Below are positions 25,110 through 33,423 of a stretch of 35,649 bases of DNA, in pieces (position 1 is the stretch's first letter; each line of letters begins with the position of its first letter). The stretch spans positions 1-35,649 of the forward strand of contig JABSRP010000062.1 in assembly GCA_013215145.1 (NCBI GenBank), written 5' to 3'. Below the pieces are notes generated by a model. The model was not told the DNA's origin, searched no databases, and saw only the letters and a list, made by a program, of their open reading frames with translations. The stretch is from Pseudobacteriovorax sp. (GTDB lineage Bacteria > Bdellovibrionota_B > Oligoflexia > Oligoflexales > Oligoflexaceae). Both the position numbers and the translations under genes were made by a program.

Positions 25110-28100
25110 GAATTTCAATCTAAAGATTCCCGCCTGATCTGGCCTTGAACCCATCCTTGCCGAAAAGATAAACTCGTCTGGTCCAATTAGCAGCCCATCA
25201 AGTGTTCTAACTATAATAGGATCATCGTAACTTACAATACGATGGCTTCCATCGTTCTCATCCAAAATTACAAAACCATTTGAAGAAATAATATATCGTA
25301 AATCATCCTTCACTTTTATCTGAGGAAATTGAAAGTCTATCACTTCAGGGCCAGGAATCTGGCTCTTAGCCAGCTCATAACCACTTTCGTTCGACTGACA
25401 AAGCCTAAATGCTCCAGGATGATTTTCAAGAGTTCCTGCTACCAAAAACCGCCCTTTTTGATCACGCCCCATCATAAAGGGGTTTGTTACCGGAAGATCA
25501 GGCTTAACCCCATCGATAAAGGACCATCTCCCCTGCGGATCTAGGTACGCATAAAAGTTTCTCGGATCACTTTCGGATACAATGGGAACCCAAACACCGC
25601 CCAGGTGGTCTTCTATGGGATCACCACGTACGAGGCGAATACCGTAATCCTGGGAGAAAAGCCATTGCCCTTGATCGAAGACAGCAAATCCGGCCCGCCC
25701 ACTTAGGACCCATAATCGATTGTTTTTGTCTCGTACTATCGAAAAAACTCCACTTTTGATACCAAAACTATCACCTGTATCCCTTAGAGAAAGCTTTTGG
25801 GATACAAAGTCGATCTCTTGCCAGCCGGTATCACTTTTTAGGGCAAACTGAGTTCTTAGCAATCCATTTGAGGGATCCCGGTTAAAACTGGCTACTGCCG
25901 CAACCTCATCGGACTCTACTAGTAGTGCAGTGATATTTTGAAACGGCAGATCGCCGGACGCCTTCGACAGGGTCTTTTTTTGTCCGTCTCGGCTTAGCTT
26001 GCTGATTCCTTTCTGCTCCATGGAGTAGTAAATCGTCTCAGCATCGGTAGCAATCAAGTCCCGTGGTTCACCGCTATCAAGCGCCATCAATCGGTTGCGG
26101 GGATTATGATCAATACGAAACACCCCTTTTGACTGCACAGCATAAAAGAGTTTTCCATCTCCAGTCATGGCAAAGTTTGGATCATCACTTACCTGCCCCA
26201 AAAAACCGGTATCGTCATTAAAGACTCTAATCTGTCCACTAGCTTTGACTCGCTGATAGATGGCTTGCCGAGCAGCAAACCATTCTGAATTTGGGTTAGA
26301 TTCATAGCGTTTCAGATCAAACCCTTGCAGAGAATCAATACCTGCATCCTGCCAACGCCCTTCAGTCAATTTGTCGATTTGACTATCTTCGCCAAAACGC
26401 AAAAGCTGACCTTCACGACTCAAATGGTAGTCGAAAAATACAACGGAACTAACGTCGCTGTAGGGTGTCTCTCGCCAGTTAAGGTTTTGGTCAAGGCAGA
26501 CTTCTCCCCAAGCAAAATAGGCACAGACCTCCAAATTCTGAAACGATAGCGCTCTTGGTTTGCGACGATAACGATCGCGAATTGGCGATTCAGGGAACAA
26601 GTAGCTCGTCCAACTTGAGCTCTCTTTATTCCAGACACCTAGTCCATTTTCGCCGCCGATCCACAAGCGAGAGCTACGATCAAACCGCATCACATCGATC
26701 TTATTACCATCAAGAAATGCAGGATCCACCAAAGGGTTTAAATCAAGCTGACCATCTTTAATGCTTCCAACAGCTGTATGGATACCGGGCCGTCTATTAA
26801 AGGTAAACCAAAGTGAACCGTCACCTGCTGTCAATAGCTTTCTTGGTGACGACATAGAGTTATCAAAAAAACGTTGAGGCTCACCATTATGAGGGGCTTC
26901 CAAAAGATAAATGTCATTAACCGTAGCTATCCATAGCTCATCATTTTGTCCAAGAACTAGACTACCCGATTGGCTGCTGACCTTGGTGCCACCAAGATTC
27001 TCAGCAATAACCTCAAGGGGGGCCACAGCCTCCGTCGTGTTTGCTAATCCATCCGAGGTGCGCACCACTACTTGCAACTGTGAATCATTCCACTTATCCC
27101 ATCTAAAGGGGTCTAATTCGAAGACCAACTCACGATCACAAGCTTGAAAATCAGTCAACGACAAGCCTTCGCAGGATGGCGATCGGCATGTGACCTCATC
27201 ACCAAAAACAATCGCACGTTTTTTAACGATCTGAACTTTACACTGAAGTTTCTGATATAACTCATCAGAGTCTGAAATATCATCCTCCGCCAAAATATCG
27301 AGGCGAAAAAAGCTATCCGGTGAGGTCAATACAGGCAGAAAAAAATTGTGAGGCAAATGCCACCGAAAGTCTAAACTGGGATCACTTCCATCGACGTGAA
27401 TGATCCGCGAGAGTTTGGGTGAGGACAGTTCGAGCCGCCTATCTTGCGAGAAGACTTCCAGTCGAAATCGACCAGGGACATCCACCTTTAATAAAGATCG
27501 CTCGACAAAATCATCGACGCTGCATGGCTTATCTAAGGGTTTAAGACAGGCAAAGATCTTAGCCGTCGTATCCGTAGTCATATCTAAAATAGTGCCCTGA
27601 TTCATCCGCAGGATATTTCCATCAGTCTCTGGCAAATTTAATACGGGAGGCTTGGAGACAACCTCCAAGGGGCACGCCTCAGAAATTTCCCATGAAGTAT
27701 TCGGTCTATCGGGATATCTAGCGAAAACTTTCAGCAGATACTTACCGTCAGACAAATCCTCAAACGCAAAGGGCGTCTTCTCTGACGAAAGAAGTGTTAG
27801 AGGGGCTTTAAGCATCCGACTAACGACAGTCTGCTCTTCGAGATTTTGTAGCTCAATATAAAACTCGAAACCAATCTGAGCGCCTGACAAGAGGTTCAAT
27901 CCAGAGCGAAAGCTCGGCCCTGAAAAAAGCCCATCGTTAGGGCATGATAAATCGACAATAGTCTGGTCCGGCCGACGACTGGCAAGGGTCACTAGATTAT
28001 CTTGGGTGGATAGCGGCAAAGGATGATAGTTGGCAAAGTAATCATTTGATCGATTCTCGACGCGCAAAAACCCCGTAACATCTCTAGGGACTTTAACGCA

Positions 28101-28337
28101 GCCACCCGACGAAGCGTCAAGCTTGGTAGTATCACCGTCTTCGCTCACAATTGCATAGGCAATCTGATTCTCATCTTGGTTCGGCGACGCTGCCTTAACA
28201 ATTTGAACTCGGTTATAGTCTTCCACTGAAGTGAACTGACAAAGCCTTGTTAAAGGATCAAATTCCTCACTGACCTCTGACGACTGCTTACAAGAGGTTA
28301 TAACCATCACAGAAAGCAGAAAAATAATGTGATTCAT
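25107..28337 (-). CDS. Large lipoprotein with Reg_prop-type beta-propeller repeats
   Basis: A 1076-residue predicted lipoprotein. ATG 28337 is preferred to the GTG at 28343 because AAGG then has normal spacing and MNHIIFLLSVMVITSC gives a lipobox with Cys16. Residues up to about 450 are beta-rich, Ig-like segments with several cysteines. From about 460 on, short repeats typical of ligand-sensing propellers appear: GSLWFTFNRRPG, SRLWIGGENGLGVW, GKLFYAVQSKGVF, NRLWVLSGRAGFAVF. These match the two-component-regulator propeller (Reg_prop) pattern, here without membrane kinase parts. Its stop lies in the end of the IS, yet the last strand (AGIFRLKF) looks natural. It is downstream of the BTRD1 hydrolase gene with a 46-base gap and is probably in one operon. 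A periplasmic binding role is inferred. Confidence 0.8.
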   Translation of the reverse strand: MNHIIFLLSVMVITSCKQSSEVSEEFDPLTRLCQFTSVEDYNRVQIVKAASPNQDENQIAYAIVSEDGDTTKLDASSGGCVKVPRDVTGFLRVENRSNDYFANYHPLPLSTQDNLVTLASRRPDQTIVDLSCPNDGLFSGPSFRSGLNLLSGAQIGFEFYIELQNLEEQTVVSRMLKAPLTLLSSEKTPFAFEDLSDGKYLLKVFARYPDRPNTSWEISEACPLEVVSKPPVLNLPETDGNILRMNQGTILDMTTDTTAKIFACLKPLDKPCSVDDFVERSLLKVDVPGRFRLEVFSQDRRLELSSPKLSRIIHVDGSDPSLDFRWHLPHNFFLPVLTSPDSFFRLDILAEDDISDSDELYQKLQCKVQIVKKRAIVFGDEVTCRSPSCEGLSLTDFQACDRELVFELDPFRWDKWNDSQLQVVVRTSDGLANTTEAVAPLEVIAENLGGTKVSSQSGSLVLGQNDELWIATVNDIYLLEAPHNGEPQRFFDNSMSSPRKLLTAGDGSLWFTFNRRPGIHTAVGSIKDGQLDLNPLVDPAFLDGNKIDVMRFDRSSRLWIGGENGLGVWNKESSSWTSYLFPESPIRDRYRRKPRALSFQNLEVCAYFAWGEVCLDQNLNWRETPYSDVSSVVFFDYHLSREGQLLRFGEDSQIDKLTEGRWQDAGIDSLQGFDLKRYESNPNSEWFAARQAIYQRVKASGQIRVFNDDTGFLGQVSDDPNFAMTGDGKLFYAVQSKGVFRIDHNPRNRLMALDSGEPRDLIATDAETIYYSMEQKGISKLSRDGQKKTLSKASGDLPFQNITALLVESDEVAAVASFNRDPSNGLLRTQFALKSDTGWQEIDFVSQKLSLRDTGDSFGIKSGVFSIVRDKNNRLWVLSGRAGFAVFDQGQWLFSQDYGIRLVRGDPIEDHLGGVWVPIVSESDPRNFYAYLDPQGRWSFIDGVKPDLPVTNPFMMGRDQKGRFLVAGTLENHPGAFRLCQSNESGYELAKSQIPGPEVIDFQFPQIKVKDDLRYIISSNGFVILDENDGSHRIVSYDDPIIVRTLDGLLIGPDEFIFSARMGSRPDQAGIFRLKF

Positions 28338-28383
28338 TTTCACTACCTTGTCACCTCGCTTACGGCTGGGTAGATTTATCTAA

Positions 28384-30225
28384 CTATAAAAAGGTCGCCA
28401 AGGCACTACGCACTTCATCACGTAAAAGCTCTTGCCGTGCTTTCCTCCAATCATCCACTGCCAAGGTCATCTGTCCCATGCTACTAACTATGGCACGTTC
28501 CATAAACAGAGCGTAAGCCAATTGTCTTGTCCCCACCCGGGCTCCTTGAATCACGGGGAGTAATAGACGACCGGCGTCGGTCCTGACGATTTCTCGAGGC
28601 CAACAATTAGTAGCAGACGGCTGGCAGATATCATAAGATCCACCCTTGCGTTTGAACACAATACGATTTTTAAATGTGTTATTGAGCCGATCGCGCAGCC
28701 TTGATCGCTCTGCTAGAGGCACAGTACTGACGGCATTTTCTATCTCCTCGTCGATCATTTGACCATAGTCGAATAAGCTGTCTGGAAAACTATTCCAAAA
28801 AGCGTTCTTTCCACTAGTATTGGAGAGTACGGTGTTTCCAGAAGCGACCTCATAGAGCCTTACCGCATCGGCTGGAGAGAATGAATTTCTGACCCCACCC
28901 ACACAGCCTATCCGATGATTGACTTTAGTCTGTCGCAGCCCAATATCGATTGCCAGATCATTTAGACCAACATAATCGTAGAGCAGTCTCACAGCTTCGG
29001 TGGTACGATTATCTGAATTACGCATCATCCGCTCTAGAGCGCTCTTAAGGCCAAGCCAGGACGTAGGCGGAAATCCATTCAAACAACCGTTTCCCGCTTC
29101 ATCAAATGGTGTTGTGGGATCATCGCGCCTTGACGATGTTGGTGACCAGCGGATGGCATTAGAAAGGATGAGCTCGCCGTCATTGACATCTTTTGCTGCT
29201 GCCAGAAGATGAAGGCTCTTTAAGGCACTGGCGACTTCCATGGGTCTTTGAGCGTGTTCGGCGGCCTTCACTGGTCCATTGATTTGTTTGAGATAAAAGC
29301 CAGTCTTGGCGTCATATCTCGTTTCATTAGGGTCCAATAATCTAGCCACACGGGTCGCAAGTGCCTGTCGGTTATCGATCATAATCACTGCAAACCGTTT
29401 GCTAGTCCCCGAGCCCCATACAGAGATTCTTTCGACTCGAGCCGTATTTTGTTCGTAAAGCTGAGTCAAACGAGTGGATGAAACACCATAGTAGAACCAA
29501 GACTTATAGCTACGATTAGGTTTGTGCATCAAAACCGTGTATCGGCCGCTGGCTTCCCGTTCGATATCTGTAATGATTGCTGAGTTTTGTCTCAGTCTTT
29601 GTGAGATCGTTCCACCTTCGATTCCATGATACCACCACCAACTACGGCTGTCGGACCCACGATTGCGGATCATAATGACATTAAATGTTTTCCGAGAGCC
29701 CTCGTTGACTGGCTTTAGGTCTATGATTCTTGTCTGGTTGGTATCAACTCTTTGGTTAACTTGCTCACCCGACAAACCGTGATACCACCACCATGTCTTT
29801 GAATTGGCTCCCGTATTTGGCACCATGATGACGGCAAATCGTTTCGAAGACCCTACTTTGTAAGAGTCAATATTGATCAAACGAGCCTTATTTTCGCGAA
29901 GCTTCTCGGATACTTGAGCAGAGGTTTGGCCATAATACCACCACCAACCCGAAAGATAAGCCCCTGAATTTCGCACCACGGTAGCAGAAAAACGCAGGGG
30001 GTTAGCCGACTCTACCTTAAGGTCTAGCAGGCGCGCTCGATTCTGAGATAATCGCTGGGACAAAGTCTCGGCGGAAATCCCGTGATACCACCACCAGCCC
30101 GTATTGTCGGTTTTAGACTCAGTATACTGGCTTGCCGAAGCTAGCTCATAAGGACTTGTCTGCTGGTCCTGGCCGCAGCCGAAAAGGATAAATACAAGGC
30201 TAAGCAATAAGACGTTTCGAAACAT
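28384..30225 (-). CDS. Lipoprotein with five BTRD1 repeats and class A beta-lactamase-like serine hydrolase
   Basis: A predicted lipoprotein of 613 residues. ATG 30225 has GGGAGAG five bases upstream and opens a signal with lipobox LFG-Cys17; the longer frame from 30324 hides it. Five repeats of about 50 residues start at Trp44, 94, 145, 196 and 243. Each runs WWWYHG-type, then a helix ending in QNxARLIDL, then RFAVIMVxN. This is the pattern of bacterial tandem repeat domain 1. The C-terminal half is a serine hydrolase of the beta-lactamase/transpeptidase superfamily: SALK (Ser333, Lys336) and SDN (404-406). A clear KTG motif is not seen; RTDAG may stand in its place. This architecture resembles fungal polyglycine hydrolases, which cut linkers in proteins. 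The substrate here is unknown. It is first in an operon with the propeller lipoprotein. Confidence 0.85.
   Translation of the reverse strand: MFRNVLLLSLVFILFGCGQDQQTSPYELASASQYTESKTDNTGWWWYHGISAETLSQRLSQNRARLLDLKVESANPLRFSATVVRNSGAYLSGWWWYYGQTSAQVSEKLRENKARLINIDSYKVGSSKRFAVIMVPNTGANSKTWWWYHGLSGEQVNQRVDTNQTRIIDLKPVNEGSRKTFNVIMIRNRGSDSRSWWWYHGIEGGTISQRLRQNSAIITDIEREASGRYTVLMHKPNRSYKSWFYYGVSSTRLTQLYEQNTARVERISVWGSGTSKRFAVIMIDNRQALATRVARLLDPNETRYDAKTGFYLKQINGPVKAAEHAQRPMEVASALKSLHLLAAAKDVNDGELILSNAIRWSPTSSRRDDPTTPFDEAGNGCLNGFPPTSWLGLKSALERMMRNSDNRTTEAVRLLYDYVGLNDLAIDIGLRQTKVNHRIGCVGGVRNSFSPADAVRLYEVASGNTVLSNTSGKNAFWNSFPDSLFDYGQMIDEEIENAVSTVPLAERSRLRDRLNNTFKNRIVFKRKGGSYDICQPSATNCWPREIVRTDAGRLLLPVIQGARVGTRQLAYALFMERAIVSSMGQMTLAVDDWRKARQELLRDEVRSALATFL
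28512..30096 (-). other. Domain span: BTRD1 repeats (about 29355-30096) then serine hydrolase
   Basis: Repeat units keep a three-Trp start in units 1-4; unit 5 has WFYYG. The SxxK serine lies near 29229 and the SDN triad near 29010-29016 on the minus strand. The last 40 residues after the hydrolase core show no motif. Confidence 0.6.
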
Positions 30226-30489
30226 AACAACTCTCCCAGACGTAATTTCTGCCGAACAGATAGCATTTCGACCGATAAAAATCCATATCGGCCTACGCTC
30301 TATGCCAGCGAAAAAGGGAAACACTCATAAATACCGCTAACTATGCAACTGAGCCCGCAGGGCTATGATAGAACGCTTAGGTCCAAAATTTTATCCAAGA
30401 AACAATGAATAACCCGTTTAGACCCACCACTCTCTCGATAAAAGGCATAAGTGAGTCAAAAAAACATAATTTATAATGCTAATTCTTAT

Positions 30490-31692
30490 TTAGGATCGGG
30501 GCTGAAGACGTAACAGGCGACCAGAATCGTCATCGGTAAGAACGTAAATAAAGCCATCAGGCCCTAGCCTGACATCGCGGACGCGCTGCCCAACAGGAAT
30601 TTGTGACTCGGAAGCCACCGTGCCATCGGGACCAAGGCTGAGTCGCCTGACGCTCTTCGATTTCAGACCCCCGGCAAATAAATCACCATCCCACTCTTTA
30701 AACCGGTCGCCACGATAAACAGCCAGTCCCGACGGGGCGATAGCAGGTGTCCAAACACGCACGGGATCTTCCATACCGGCTGCGCTTGTCTGTTCGGCCA
30801 CAGGCATAAAGGAAATATACTCGCGACTGTACGAAACAGCAGGCCAGCCAAAATTCTTTCCCTTTTGGACGAGGTTAAGCTCATCCCCACCTCGTGCGCC
30901 GTGTTCCGTTGCCCACACACGATCGCTCCCAGGATCGTATACGATCCCTTGAACGTTGCGATGGCCATAACTCCAAACCTCAGGCGCAGCATTTTCCGTG
31001 TTGGTAAAAGGATTGTTTTCAGGAACTCGTCCATCATCGTGAATGCGGAGTATTTTACCAAGATGAGTGCCGGGATTTTGAGCCTGCTTACGGATATAAT
31101 CGCCTTGAAACTTGACGGGAGGATTACCTCCATCGCCAATCGAGATTAGCAAGGTTTCATCGGGTAGCCAGGTCATACGAGATCCAAAATGCTGCCCTCC
31201 AGATTTTAACTGCCCTACCTTAAAGATGACCGTCCAGTCTTGCAGTGCTTGGCCATCAAACTTAGCTCTAGCCACCTGAGTGTGATTAGCGTCATCGTTG
31301 CCATGGGCGTAAGTCAAATAAATCCAAGAGTTCTCGGCAAACCTAGGATGAACGGACACATCTAACAATCCCCCTTGTTTCGTCGCAAACAACTGATCAG
31401 CTTCAACCTTTGATACAGGTTTAACGCCTTCTATCGGCTTTGGATCCAAGGCACCAGATCTTACGATACGCAATTGTCCACCCCGCTCGGTGATGAGGAT
31501 ATCGCCATTGGGCAGCCAAGCCATTCCCCAAGGGCGAACCAACCCCTCAATAACCGTTTCTTGAGACACCGCTGCACTCGATAAATCGTCTTCTTCAGGC
31601 GCAAGGCGCTCTTTCGGTACGTTAATTGAAGTGCATCCTACAGATAACCAGGTGGACCCGATAATCCCGACCACAGACAAAAATATCTTCAA
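30490..31692 (-). CDS. PQQ-type soluble aldose sugar dehydrogenase, lipoprotein
   Basis: A periplasmic six-bladed propeller enzyme of the glucose/sorbosone dehydrogenase family (YliI/Asd-like), expected to oxidise aldoses with pyrroloquinoline quinone. The lipobox is SVG-Cys20. Signature stretches are GLVRPWGMAWLPNGDILITE, the active-site GGQHFGSR (His168 aligns with the general base of soluble glucose dehydrogenase), ISIGDGG, YGHRNVQG, TEHGARGGDELN and NFGWPAVSY. The length of 400 is typical. The start is TTG 31692, overlapping the TGA of the gene before it (TTGA), with GGGAG eight bases upstream, so translation is coupled. It is third in a DUF427-unknown-dehydrogenase operon. No PQQ synthesis gene is in the window. 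Family assignment is strong; cofactor and substrate rest on the family. Confidence 0.92.
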   Translation of the reverse strand: MKIFLSVVGIIGSTWLSVGCTSINVPKERLAPEEDDLSSAAVSQETVIEGLVRPWGMAWLPNGDILITERGGQLRIVRSGALDPKPIEGVKPVSKVEADQLFATKQGGLLDVSVHPRFAENSWIYLTYAHGNDDANHTQVARAKFDGQALQDWTVIFKVGQLKSGGQHFGSRMTWLPDETLLISIGDGGNPPVKFQGDYIRKQAQNPGTHLGKILRIHDDGRVPENNPFTNTENAAPEVWSYGHRNVQGIVYDPGSDRVWATEHGARGGDELNLVQKGKNFGWPAVSYSREYISFMPVAEQTSAAGMEDPVRVWTPAIAPSGLAVYRGDRFKEWDGDLFAGGLKSKSVRRLSLGPDGTVASESQIPVGQRVRDVRLGPDGFIYVLTDDDSGRLLRLQPRS

Positions 31693-32186
31693 CTTGCTAA
31701 CTCCCTTTTTTCTCCATCCTTATGCTTCCATAAAAAGCTAATGCCAAAGTACTTCCAAAACAAGTCGTTACCCCATTGCCAAATCGGTTTCATCCAAGGC
31801 CTTACGTAACATCGAAGCTTTAACTCTATGGCACCTGAATGCCGGTAAAATTCCAAGGATACCGGCCTAATCCAACGAAAACTCAGCACGTATGATCCAT
31901 AAAAATACTGAAGAATGCGGTACTCACTGGTAATTTTCCCAATACGCCCGTGCGCGCTAAGGCCGGGACCGTGATGGATGTTTAACTCTCCCTCAGCGAA
32001 TGGCCCGTTTTGTGACTTGGCATCGAATTCCACCCGATACGGAAAGATCTGACCATCGACAAAGGTTTCACGCAAGTTAAGATTGTGCCAAATGGCATTA
32101 GACTGTTCATCGGAGACAGGAAATCTCTTGCTGATCACATGCTCTTCCATGCCTTTCGGGCAAGAGGTTTGTTCGAGTTGCTTCAT
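31689..32186 (-). CDS. Protein of unknown function, middle gene of the DUF427 operon
   Basis: Not firmly recognised. It has 165 residues from ATG 32186, whose first base overlaps the last base of the upstream stop (TAATG); GGAGG lies just upstream, inside the previous gene. It has no signal peptide. The sequence is a mix of beta strands and aromatic-rich segments ending in a helical PIWQWGNDLFWKYFGISFLW stretch, which recalls the last helix of SRPBCC/START-like folds; this is a weak guess. The tight coupling on both sides argues for a shared task with the DUF427 protein and the sugar dehydrogenase, although the last acts outside the cytoplasm. Confidence 0.75.
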   Translation of the reverse strand: MKQLEQTSCPKGMEEHVISKRFPVSDEQSNAIWHNLNLRETFVDGQIFPYRVEFDAKSQNGPFAEGELNIHHGPGLSAHGRIGKITSEYRILQYFYGSYVLSFRWIRPVSLEFYRHSGAIELKLRCYVRPWMKPIWQWGNDLFWKYFGISFLWKHKDGEKRELAS

Positions 32187-32713
32187 TACCACCCCTCCGT
32201 TCCGGGCTCTCCCTTGAATGGCCCTACAATATCAGAAGTGATCCAACCACCGTAAAAATTTCCAGATTGTCCCGAAACTTCTTTTTTGTCTAATAAAATT
32301 AAATCAAACCTATTCGGATAAAAGCCCAACCAGTCTTTTGCCGCCCAATACGGTTCAGGTGGAGTGGGATATGACCAGGCTGCAGCCTCGATTCTATGGG
32401 CTGTTTTTACAAAGACTAGGTCGTGGTATAAGGCACGGCCTTTCCACTCACAAAAGGTCGAGCTCTTAACTGAGCCTTCCAGTCGAACCTGCTCGTTTAT
32501 CAGGCTATCTACCGGCAGATAATAAGTGGGTGGACTAGCCGTCTCACAAAAGCGGATGGCGCAAAAGGACTCGATGACTAGCTCATCGCCTAAATACATT
32601 TCGATATGACAAGAAAGCTCCTCCATACGAGGAGGTCTTGGATAATCCCAAACAGACTCCTGATCCGATCGTGTGAGTGGCGTCCTTTGCGGGGTTGATC
32701 TGTAGAAGCTCAT
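32186..32713 (-). CDS. DUF427 family protein
   Basis: A cytoplasmic protein of 175 residues in the DUF427 family (Pfam name NTP_transf_9), function not established. Signature stretches are VWDYPRPPRMEE, SPPTYYLPVDSL, CEWKGRALYHDL, AAWSYPTPP and the closing FYGGWITSDIVGPFKGEPGT. I start at ATG 32713, which has GGGAG seven bases upstream; the frame is open to 32848, but those 45 residues have no family match. It is the first gene of a three-gene coupled operon and divergent from dps, with 176 bases between the starts, which must contain both promoters. Confidence 0.9.
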   Translation of the reverse strand: MSFYRSTPQRTPLTRSDQESVWDYPRPPRMEELSCHIEMYLGDELVIESFCAIRFCETASPPTYYLPVDSLINEQVRLEGSVKSSTFCEWKGRALYHDLVFVKTAHRIEAAAWSYPTPPEPYWAAKDWLGFYPNRFDLILLDKKEVSGQSGNFYGGWITSDIVGPFKGEPGTEGW

Positions 32714-32889
32714 CGACAATCTCCCTTTAAGTATTATGACTAAAACAGCATGAAACTCTTCTAGGGATGTCGGCAAGGCCTCTTCTCGAGGCAGACCAGA
32801 TCGGAGCCTGCTTGGCTTGACGAGATCACTATGGCCAATCGCCATCACCTCGACTATAGTGAGTTTTTTGAACGATAGCTGAGGTAATC

Positions 32890-33360
32890 ATGGCACTTAA
32901 TATTGGCATAGAAGAAAGTAAAGTCGCCGCTATTTCTAGCGGCCTGCAGAAACTTCTAGCAGAAACTTACACCCTGTATCTCAAGACGCACAAATACCAC
33001 TGGAATGTAACAGGTCCCATGTTTCAGACTTTGCACACCATGTTCGAAACTCAGTACAACGACTTAGCTCTTGCGGTAGATGAAATTGCTGAGCGTATCC
33101 GTGTGATGGGTGATGCAGCTCCAGGATCTTATTCTGAATTTGTCGAACTGAGTGCAGTCAAAGAAGACTCTAGTCGCGACGCCAGCGCCAACGACATGAT
33201 TCAGGCTTTGCTTGAGGACCATGAGCAAGTGGTTCGATCGGCTAAAGACATCCTTCCGATTCTTGACGGTGCAAACGATGAGGGTACCAATAGCCTTCTA
33301 GGCGCTCGCATCGAATTCCATGAAAAAACTGCTTGGATGCTGAAAAGCCTCCTTGGCTAG
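32890..33360 (+). CDS. dps: Dps family DNA-protecting ferritin-like protein
   Basis: A cytoplasmic mini-ferritin of 156 residues that forms dodecamers, oxidises Fe(II) with peroxide and protects DNA in starvation or oxidative stress. The inter-subunit ferroxidase ligands are readable: His37 in KYHWNVTG, His49 in FQTLHTMFE, Asp64 and Glu68 in AVDEIAERI. Glu53 stands where E. coli Dps has Asp67. The Lys-rich N-terminal tail of E. coli Dps, which binds DNA, is absent, so DNA binding may be weak. GAGG lies five bases before ATG 32890. It is monocistronic and divergent from the DUF427 operon. A hairpin follows. Confidence 0.95.
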   Translation: MALNIGIEESKVAAISSGLQKLLAETYTLYLKTHKYHWNVTGPMFQTLHTMFETQYNDLALAVDEIAERIRVMGDAAPGSYSEFVELSAVKEDSSRDASANDMIQALLEDHEQVVRSAKDILPILDGANDEGTNSLLGARIEFHEKTAWMLKSLLG

Positions 33361-33370
33361 CATTTTTATG

Positions 33371-33404
33371 CCAACTAAGATCCAGCACCGGACGTCTTAG
33401 TTGG
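33371..33404. terminator. Hairpin between dps and the convergent lipoprotein gene
   Basis: Perfect 10-bp arms CCAACTAAGA (33371-33380) and TCTTAGTTGG (33395-33404); the loop holds a further TCC/GGA pair. There is no T-run on either side. Confidence 0.55.
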
Positions 33405-33423
33405 TAACGCATAACTCAGGGAT

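Noticed and set aside
24082..25118. Target-site duplication of the IS
   Set aside because: The 9-base flanks TTAAAACAA and GAATTTCAA do not match at any small offset.
32714..32848. Longer start for the DUF427 protein
   Set aside because: The extra 45 residues have no family similarity and the ATG at 32713 has a good ribosome site.
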